Shown piece after piece: positions 1 to 3,994 of a stretch of 6,019 nt of DNA. Each line of letters opens with the position of its first letter. Position 1 is the stretch's first letter. The stretch comes from Leucobacter sp. Its GTDB lineage: Bacteria; Actinomycetota; Actinomycetes; Actinomycetales; Microbacteriaceae. The position numbers and the translations under genes are program-made. The stretch spans positions 1 through 6,019 of the forward strand of contig JAPSIU010000177.1 in NCBI GenBank assembly GCA_031178565.1, in the 5' to 3' direction. A model generated the notes under the pieces. The model worked only from the letters and a program-made list of their open reading frames with translations. It was not told where the DNA came from and made no database searches.

Positions 1-543
1 TCCCGCGGCCGCTCCCCCGGCAGTCAGGCTCCCCTCGAGATCGATCGTCGCCGCTCGCAGGCGTTCCATCGCGGGCGCGCCGTCCTGGGCCGCGTCGGTG
101 GCCCCGAGATCGAGCAGCAGGTGGGCCGCGCCGCCCTCCGCGAACTCGACGGCGGGATCGGCGAGATCCAGCGCGAGGGCGCCGTCATGCCCCGTGAAGT
201 GGACGCCGCCCGCGAACGGGATCGAGCCCGAGTCGAGTTCGCCCGACACCTCTCCGCCGTCCGTGCTCCACAGGAAGCTCGGCGTCTCGTATCCCGCACC
301 GCCCTCGGTCGTCCACGCACCGTCGGCGATGCTGCCGCTGATGTACGAGCGGAAGCTCTCCTTCACGCCCCAGACGAGGTCGGCGCTCGTCACTCGACAG
401 TCTTCGGAAGGCGTCTCCCGGGTCTCCAGCGGCGCTGTGATCGGCGCCGCCGATGCACCGGGAGCGAGCAGGATCCCTCCGATCGCGAGCGCGACGCCGA
501 CTCCCCCGGCCGACACCACGCGTCTGACGAAGTGGGTCTTCAC
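1..543 (-). CDS. Secreted HtaA-domain heme-binding protein (3' part outside window)
   Basis: Reading from a GTG at 543, the minus strand is open for 181 codons to the window edge. AAGGAG lies 5 bases upstream of the GTG, which decides the start; no good ATG exists. Residues 1-32 form a signal peptide: basic start (K2, R7, R8), hydrophobic stretch at about 9-27, and an A-S-A cleavage site before A33-P34. From about residue 52 the sequence reads LVWGVKESFRSYISGSIADG and, later, VHFTGHDGALALDLADP (114-130), the pattern of the HtaA domain (PF04213). HtaA proteins of Corynebacterium bind heme outside the cell and pass it to an ABC importer. A Tyr and a His are the known ligands in that family; Y67 and H119 are the candidates here (inference). 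The protein is incomplete, so repeated domains, a C-terminal anchor and neighbouring hmuTUV genes cannot be judged. It is transcribed divergently from msrB. Family assignment is fairly sure; substrate is inferred. Confidence 0.82.
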   Translation of the reverse strand, partial: MKTHFVRRVVSAGGVGVALAIGGILLAPGASAAPITAPLETRETPSEDCRVTSADLVWGVKESFRSYISGSIADGAWTTEGGAGYETPSFLWSTDGGEVSGELDSGSIPFAGGVHFTGHDGALALDLADPAVEFAEGGAAHLLLDLGATDAAQDGAPAMERLRAATIDLEGSLTAGGAAAG

Positions 544-630
544 GAGTTCTCCTTGATGCGCTGACGGGATCCGCGATCCGGGGCTGGGCGTCTCCGCCGG
601 ATCCGCGCGAACGTTCCGGACTGCGCGACC

Positions 631-636
631 ACCATA
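631..636 (-). promoter_or_regulatory. Candidate -10 element for the HtaA-domain gene
   Basis: On the minus strand these bases read TATGGT, which fits the actinobacterial TANNNT -10 pattern and is the only such match I found on this strand in the 544-751 gap. No recognisable -35 precedes it. It would give a 5' leader of roughly 80 bases. I saw no DtxR/IdeR-like iron box near it. Weak evidence. Confidence 0.2.
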
Positions 637-709
637 CCGCTCCCCGACGAACTCCGCTCCCCGCACCCCGCACCGGATCCGTCCCCTCCGGCCTCCCACG
701 TTCGCGCCG

Positions 710-715
710 TACACT
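710..715 (+). promoter_or_regulatory. Candidate -10 element for the msrB-nitroreductase unit
   Basis: TACACT fits the TANNNT -10 pattern and lies 36 bases before the msrB ATG, leaving room for a leader of about 30 bases that contains the Shine-Dalgarno at 741-745. No clear -35 hexamer is present 16-19 bases upstream, which is common in actinobacteria but leaves the call uncertain. Confidence 0.3.
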
Positions 716-740
716 GGGAAAGGATCCACCTATCAGTCTC

Positions 741-745
741 CGGAG
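741..745 (+). promoter_or_regulatory. Ribosome binding site of msrB
   Basis: GGAGG is followed by 6 bases and then the ATG at 752. It is a canonical Shine-Dalgarno at ordinary spacing and fixes the msrB start. Confidence 0.7.
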
Positions 746-751
746 GCAGCC

Positions 752-1261
752 ATGAGCAAGCCGATCGATTCCGACAGCTATCCGTTCCAGCTGAGCGACA
801 GCGACTGGCGGGAGCGCCTCAGCCCCGAGGAGTACGCGATCCTCCGCCGCGCGGCCACGGAACGAGCCGGCACGGGAGATCTCCTCGGCGAGGAGCGCGA
901 CGGCCTGTACCGCTGCCGCGCCTGCGGCAATGAGCTGTTCGTCGCCGGCACGAAATTCGACGCCGGGTGCGGCTGGCCGAGTTTCTACGAGAGCGTGCGC
1001 CCCGAGGCCGTCGAACTGCTGGAGGATTCGAGCCTCGGCATGGTGCGCACCGAGGTGCGGTGCGCCGAGTGCGGGTCCCATCTGGGGCACGTCTTCCCCG
1101 ACGGATTCGGCACGCCCACCGGCGATCGGTACTGCATGAACTCCCTCGCGCTGAGCTTCGAACCGGGCGCCGGGACGGACGCGGGATCGGGACCCGACGC
1201 GGAACCGCGCGCCGGGACGGACGCGGACTCGGGATCTCACGCGGACTCGGACGCTCGATGA
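752..1261 (+). CDS. msrB: Peptide-methionine (R)-S-oxide reductase MsrB
   Basis: MsrB reduces the R epimer of methionine sulfoxide in oxidised proteins back to methionine, using thioredoxin as electron donor. The 169-residue product shows the whole family signature. Two CxxC pairs (C55/C58 and C104/C107) bind structural zinc, GCGWPSF at 72-78 carries C73, the usual position of a resolving cysteine, and RYCMNSLAL at 126-134 carries the catalytic C128. The fold ends near residue 138, as in typical MsrB proteins. Residues 139-169 are an extra, disordered-looking tail rich in G, A, D and S, built from a 14-residue repeat (EP-G/R-AGTDA-G/D-SG). No signal peptide is seen, so the enzyme is cytoplasmic. 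The start is supported by GGAGG upstream. The stop overlaps the next ATG by four bases (ATGA), so the two genes are almost certainly one transcript. Confidence 0.96.
   Translation: MSKPIDSDSYPFQLSDSDWRERLSPEEYAILRRAATERAGTGDLLGEERDGLYRCRACGNELFVAGTKFDAGCGWPSFYESVRPEAVELLEDSSLGMVRTEVRCAECGSHLGHVFPDGFGTPTGDRYCMNSLALSFEPGAGTDAGSGPDAEPRAGTDADSGSHADSDAR
1160..1250 (+). repeat. Minisatellite-like repeat in the 3' end of msrB
   Basis: A 25-base unit at 1160-1184 recurs at 1202-1226 with a single mismatch, offset 42 bases (14 codons, so in frame). A shorter unit, ACGCGGACTCGG, occurs at 1221-1232 and again at 1239-1250, with a diverged copy at 1179-1190. The array encodes only the non-conserved tail of MsrB and runs to within a few bases of the start of the next gene. 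It looks like in-frame slippage or duplication. Confidence 0.85.
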
Positions 1262-1809
1262 GCGACGAGCGCCCCGTCTTCGAAGCGCTGCGCCGACGGC
1301 GATCCCACTCGAAGGTGACCGACGAGGCTCCGAGCCGGGCCGAGCTCGAAGAGCTGCTCGGCGCCATGTCGAGCGTCGCGGACCACTCGGAGCTCAGACC
1401 GTGGCGGATCATCGAACTGCGGGGCGACGCGCGACGCAAGCTGGGCGCCGGACTCGCGAAGGCCGCGGGCGAAGACGAGGACAAGTACGTGGCGAAGGCC
1501 ATGCGCGCGCCGCTCGTGCTCGCCGTGGTGGTGAGTCCGCGGGAGAGCGGGAAGGTGCCGCTGTGGGAGCAGGAGGCCGTGGCGAGCGGTGTCGCCCACT
1601 ATCTCGGACTGCTGCTCCACGAGGCCGGGTGGGGGTCCATCTGGCGCACGGGACTCCTGACGCGCAGCAAGGCCGTCCGCAAGGCCCTCGGCGTCAAGAA
1701 GCCGGAGTATCTCCTCGGCTGGCTCTACGTCGGAGGGATCCCGGAGCGCGATCGCAAGGAGAAGCCGCGCAAGCCGCTCGACGCGAAGAAGCACCTCGGT
1801 TCGCTGTAG
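1258..1809 (+). CDS. Nitroreductase family protein, YdjA-like
   Basis: The 183-residue product resembles the small FMN-dependent nitroreductases of the YdjA type, and its length equals what I recall for E. coli YdjA. An Arg-rich start with RRRRSHSKV (12-20) corresponds to the flavin-phosphate site, and DHSELRPWR (42-50) to the conserved D-H-x-x-x-x-P-W-R segment. KVPLWEQE (99-106) and GSIWRTG (126-132) match conserved YdjA segments, and GWLYVGG (154-160) is the near-terminal strand. Such enzymes reduce nitro- or quinone-like compounds with NAD(P)H; the natural substrate is unknown. The C-terminus (163-179) is rich in K and R. The ATG overlaps the msrB stop as ATGA, and no Shine-Dalgarno precedes it, so translation probably depends on ribosomes finishing msrB. 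Family confident, substrate not predictable. Confidence 0.9.
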   Translation: MSDERPVFEALRRRRSHSKVTDEAPSRAELEELLGAMSSVADHSELRPWRIIELRGDARRKLGAGLAKAAGEDEDKYVAKAMRAPLVLAVVVSPRESGKVPLWEQEAVASGVAHYLGLLLHEAGWGSIWRTGLLTRSKAVRKALGVKKPEYLLGWLYVGGIPERDRKEKPRKPLDAKKHLGSL

Positions 1810-1812
1810 GGA

Positions 1813-2763
1813 TCACCCGGCGGCGCCTCGACGCTTTCGCGAGGGCAGCGCCGCGATCACGACGGCGAGGAGTGCGATCGCGGATCCCGCGATCAGCCCG
1901 GGGGTCAGGCCTCCCCCGAGCGGGATCCCAGCGTCGAACGCCACCGCCGCGACGAGCTGACCAGCGACGTTGGACATGCTCAGCAGCAGCACCCCGGCCG
2001 CGCGCACGAGCATCGCGGCGATCGCGATGACCACGGTGCCCACGAGACCGCCGATGTAGAACAGCGGCGAGCTCGGCCACGCCGCCGGCCAGCCGGAGAT
2101 CGACACGGAGACGAGCGCCATCGCGACGAGAACCGCGGTGCCGACGACGAAGTTCACGAAGGTCGAGGTGATCGCACTGTGCGCCGCCGCCCGCACGAGC
2201 CCGTTCACCATCGACTGCCCTGCGACGCAGACGCCCACGACGAGCGGAAACACGACGAGCCACGCCGCGTGCAGCGTCGACACGTCGGCACTCACCGCCA
2301 CGACCACGGCGACGATCGCGAGAGCCGTTCCCGCCAGCCGGAGGGGTGTCGGGTCGATCCGGCCCCCGGGCCCGAGCCCGGCTCTGTCGAGGATCAGCCC
2401 GCCGGCCACCTGCCCGGCCACGATGCCGACCGTGAAGAGCGCCAGGCCGGTCAGCGGTGCGACGAGGCCCTGGCCCAACACGAAGAGCGCCCCGGCTGCG
2501 CCGCCGAAGAGCGTCCACACCGGAAGGCGACGGGCGGCGAGTTCGGCCCGCAGCTTCGACAACCCGGCCCTCGCCCGACGCGACGCGAGCACCGCGAGGC
2601 ACATCACGACGAGACCGGATCCGAAGGACACGGCGGCCGCCACGTAGCCGTTGCCGAGTTCCTGGCTCAGGCCGCCGTTGATGCGGGACTGCACGGCGAC
2701 GAGAACGCCCGCGAGACCGGAACCCACGAGCGCGGCCCAAACGGGGAACCTGGGATTCGACAC
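1813..2763 (-). CDS. DMT superfamily transporter, YdcZ/DUF606 family
   Basis: The product is 316 residues long, very hydrophobic, with about ten predicted membrane helices and two halves that repeat each other. GLAGVLVAVQSRINGGL (16-32), followed by a SFGSG motif (46-50), is echoed by VVGVCVAGQSMVNGLV (175-190), followed by FVNFVVGT (202-209). NVAGQ-type segments recur near the end of each half. The Q-x-x-x-N plus SF/NF-x-x-G pattern is typical of DUF606 (PF04657) proteins of the drug/metabolite transporter superfamily. Their substrates are mostly unknown. The C-terminus is a short cytoplasmic SRKRR tail. I chose the GTG at 2763 because the conserved part starts there; reading further upstream runs through the tRNA terminator and into the tRNA. 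No well-spaced Shine-Dalgarno is present, while TAGGGT sits 7 bases before the GTG, suggesting a leaderless mRNA. The gene converges on the nitroreductase with 3 bases between the stops. Confidence 0.87.
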   Translation of the reverse strand: MSNPRFPVWAALVGSGLAGVLVAVQSRINGGLSQELGNGYVAAAVSFGSGLVVMCLAVLASRRARAGLSKLRAELAARRLPVWTLFGGAAGALFVLGQGLVAPLTGLALFTVGIVAGQVAGGLILDRAGLGPGGRIDPTPLRLAGTALAIVAVVVAVSADVSTLHAAWLVVFPLVVGVCVAGQSMVNGLVRAAAHSAITSTFVNFVVGTAVLVAMALVSVSISGWPAAWPSSPLFYIGGLVGTVVIAIAAMLVRAAGVLLLSMSNVAGQLVAAVAFDAGIPLGGGLTPGLIAGSAIALLAVVIAALPSRKRRGAAG

Positions 2764-2770
2764 TCGCCCT

Positions 2771-2776
2771 ACCCTA
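2771..2776 (-). promoter_or_regulatory. Candidate -10 element giving a leaderless transporter mRNA
   Basis: The minus strand reads TAGGGT, a TANNNT -10, followed by 7 bases and then the GTG start at 2763. This spacing would place transcription start at or next to the first base of the start codon. It is inference from position; no -35 of good quality is visible. The alternative is a leadered mRNA using GGAG at 2777-2780, which is 13 bases from the GTG and too far for good function. Confidence 0.45.
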
Positions 2777-2811
2777 CTCCGAGGGCAGGCCGGCAAGCTG
2801 CTCGCAAACAG

Positions 2812-2831
2812 AAAACCCTCCCGAGGGAGGG
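2812..2831 (-). terminator. Intrinsic terminator of tRNA-Thr
   Basis: Read on the minus strand, CCCTCC (2831-2826) and GGAGGG (2821-2816) form a perfect 6-bp GC-rich stem with a CTCG loop, followed at once by TTTT (2815-2812). It begins 9 bases after the tRNA 3' end. It separates the tRNA transcript from the transporter gene, which must therefore have its own promoter in the next 50 bases. Confidence 0.8.
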
Positions 2832-2840
2832 CCTTCTCGG

Positions 2841-2913
2841 AGCCGCCTGTCGGACTCGAACCGACCACCTGCGCTTTACAAGGGCGCTGCTCTACCAGAT
2901 GAGCTAAGGCGGC
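2841..2913 (-). tRNA. tRNA-Thr, anticodon TGT
   Basis: The 73 bases fold into a full cloverleaf. The acceptor stem GCCGCCT/AGGCGGC is perfect, the D stem is GCTC/GAGC, the anticodon loop is CTTGTAA with TGT at 2880-2878, the variable loop has 5 bases, and the T stem is GTCGG/CCGAC with loop TTCGAGT. The discriminator base is T. The next bases are CCG, so CCA is not encoded and must be added by the CCA-adding enzyme. UGU reads ACA and by wobble ACG. The anticodon stem closes with C31 against A39, a mismatch next to the loop; the other four pairs are Watson-Crick. It lies between the thioredoxin-fold gene and its own terminator, all on the same strand. Confidence 0.96.
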
Positions 2914-2917
2914 GTGC

Positions 2918-2937
2918 GGGCGGCCCGAAGGCCGCCC
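2918..2937 (-). terminator. UUCG-capped hairpin between the thioredoxin-fold gene and tRNA-Thr
   Basis: On the minus strand GGGCGGCC, TTCG, GGCCGCCC form a perfect 8-bp stem with an extra-stable UUCG tetraloop. It starts 8 bases after the stop codon of the thioredoxin-fold gene and ends 4 bases before the tRNA 5' end. There is no T tract after it, so it may be a weak terminator, a 3'-end protecting structure, or a leader hairpin of the tRNA precursor. The structure is certain; the role is not. Confidence 0.6.
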
Positions 2938-2942
2938 TTGGC

Positions 2943-2948
2943 AGTTTA
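2943..2948 (-). promoter_or_regulatory. Candidate -10 of tRNA-Thr overlapping the upstream stop codon
   Basis: TAAACT on the minus strand includes the TAA stop of the thioredoxin-fold gene and fits TANNNT. TTCGGA at 2973-2968 is a poor -35 with a 19-base spacer. Transcription would start near 2937, at the foot of the UUCG hairpin. Only 32 bases separate stop codon and tRNA, so any private tRNA promoter must lie here or inside the coding region. Confidence 0.25.
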
Positions 2949-3932
2949 CTCCGCCTGCTCGGCGTCCTCCGAATCAGCGGAGCCGCCCTCGGACGAGTCG
3001 CCGTTCTGCTCCTCGATCTCGCCCCTCACCTTCAGCAGGTGGGCCTCGAGGGGGCCGTCGCGGCCCGCATCCCATTGCTCGCCGTTCACGATGACGAGCG
3101 GGGTCGAGACGAGACGCTGGGGGCCGTCAGCCGGCTGCAGTTCGGTGGCGCTGCGCGGCATCAGCAGCTGAGCGCCCTCGGCGAGGCCGAGAATGCCGGT
3201 CTCGGTCGCGGCCTTGGTGTTCCCCGAGATGAAGTCCGCGAACTCGCGGTCCTTGACGCACTCGCGCAACTCGGGCGTCAGATCGGCACCGGCCGCCTCG
3301 GCCTGCTCCAGCAGTTCGTCGTCGGAGAGTCCCTCGGTCTGCTCGGCCGGCTGCACCTCGGCGCTCAGCAGCCGCTTGTGCAGTTCGAACGCGGCGTCGG
3401 GCTGCTGCTCGACGACGCAGCTGAACAGGTTCGCCGCACGCGTCGAGTACCGGCTGCCGAGCGACTGCGCGTCGAGGAAGTTGATCGGGTAGACCTGCAG
3501 CTTGACATCGCCGCTGCCCACGTAGTTCTCGAGCATCGTGCCGTTCTGCTGCTCGAACGCGCCGCACGCGGGGCACATGTAGTCCACGTAGATCGCGACG
3601 TCGAGCGGCAGCTGCTCGCGATCGACGGCGGGGGCGACGCGCTCCTCGCCCGGTTTGAGGGCCGGCCCCTCCACGACCTTGAGATCCTGTTCGAAGATGG
3701 CCCCACCCGAAGCCATGTTCTCGGGCCCCGGCCCGGCCGGCTTCATCGTCTGGGTGACGATGAGCGCGACGACGGCGAGCACCGCCAGAACGCCGAGTAC
3801 CACACCGCCCTGCAGGAAGAGACGATTGCGCTTCTCGCGCTTCTTCTCCTTCTCGCGAGCGGCGCGGGCCTGTTCGCGGGCCTGCGAACGCCGCGCGTTC
3901 TTCGTCAGGCGATCGTTCGTCTCGTTTGCCAT
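2946..3932 (-). CDS. Membrane-anchored DsbA-like thiol-disulfide oxidoreductase
   Basis: The 328-residue product has a cytoplasmic, highly charged K/R/E/A-rich start (1-37, probably helical), one membrane helix at about 38-60, and an outside thioredoxin-fold domain. That domain carries the active site CPAC at 120-123 and a likely cis-proline loop, STPLVIVNG at 276-284. C172 and C225, in the inserted helical part, could form a second structural disulfide, as seen in actinobacterial DsbA-type proteins. It fits the Thioredoxin_4 (PF13462) group, which introduces or exchanges disulfides in exported proteins. Residues about 307-328 form an acidic, Ser/Gly-rich tail. The start at 3932 is chosen because GGGAGA lies 7 bases upstream and MANETND begins the typical basic N-terminus; an extension to 3959 would be preceded by no such site. 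It follows secA on the same strand after 62 bases, so co-expression with the export motor is likely. The electron partner (VKOR or DsbB) is not in the window. Confidence 0.9.
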   Translation of the reverse strand: MANETNDRLTKNARRSQAREQARAAREKEKKREKRNRLFLQGGVVLGVLAVLAVVALIVTQTMKPAGPGPENMASGGAIFEQDLKVVEGPALKPGEERVAPAVDREQLPLDVAIYVDYMCPACGAFEQQNGTMLENYVGSGDVKLQVYPINFLDAQSLGSRYSTRAANLFSCVVEQQPDAAFELHKRLLSAEVQPAEQTEGLSDDELLEQAEAAGADLTPELRECVKDREFADFISGNTKAATETGILGLAEGAQLLMPRSATELQPADGPQRLVSTPLVIVNGEQWDAGRDGPLEAHLLKVRGEIEEQNGDSSEGGSADSEDAEQAE

Positions 3933-3950
3933 GCATGTCTCCCGGCTTGG

Positions 3951-3989
3951 TCCGCACACGCGGAGCTTTCGTGTCGCGCGAGTGCGCGA
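3951..3989 (-). other. Two small hairpins between secA and the thioredoxin-fold gene
   Basis: On the minus strand TCGCGC/GCGCGA with a 4-base loop (3989-3974) is followed, 9 bases later, by TCCGC/GCGGA with a 4-base loop (3964-3951). Neither is followed by a T tract, so they are poor terminators. They may lower read-through or protect the secA 3' end. Beyond these and the Shine-Dalgarno near 3940-3945, I see nothing else in this 62-base gap. Confidence 0.4.
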
Positions 3990-3994
3990 GAAAC

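Noticed and set aside
544..751. Iron-dependent regulator (DtxR/IdeR) box upstream of the HtaA-domain gene
   Set aside because: No sequence close to the TTAGGTTAGG-type palindrome is present, so iron control cannot be claimed from this sequence.
185..1240. Long minus-strand reading frame of 351 codons opposite msrB
   Set aside because: It is antisense to a clear msrB and in another frame over the HtaA-domain gene. Its product is an Arg/Gly/Ala-rich low-complexity sequence with no family signature, as expected from GC-rich shadow frames.
1694..2740. Minus-strand frame of 348 codons overlapping the transporter
   Set aside because: Same strand but a different frame from the DUF606 transporter. 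It is Arg-rich without membrane segments, while the transporter frame shows ten helices and conserved motifs.
2764..2868. N-terminal extension of the transporter up to 2868
   Set aside because: The extension would translate through the tRNA terminator and into tRNA-Thr. Conserved transporter sequence begins only at the GTG at 2763.
3933..3959. Nine-residue N-terminal extension of the thioredoxin-fold protein
   Set aside because: The upstream start has no Shine-Dalgarno, whereas GGGAGA is well placed for the ATG at 3932, and the extension would translate that ribosome binding site.
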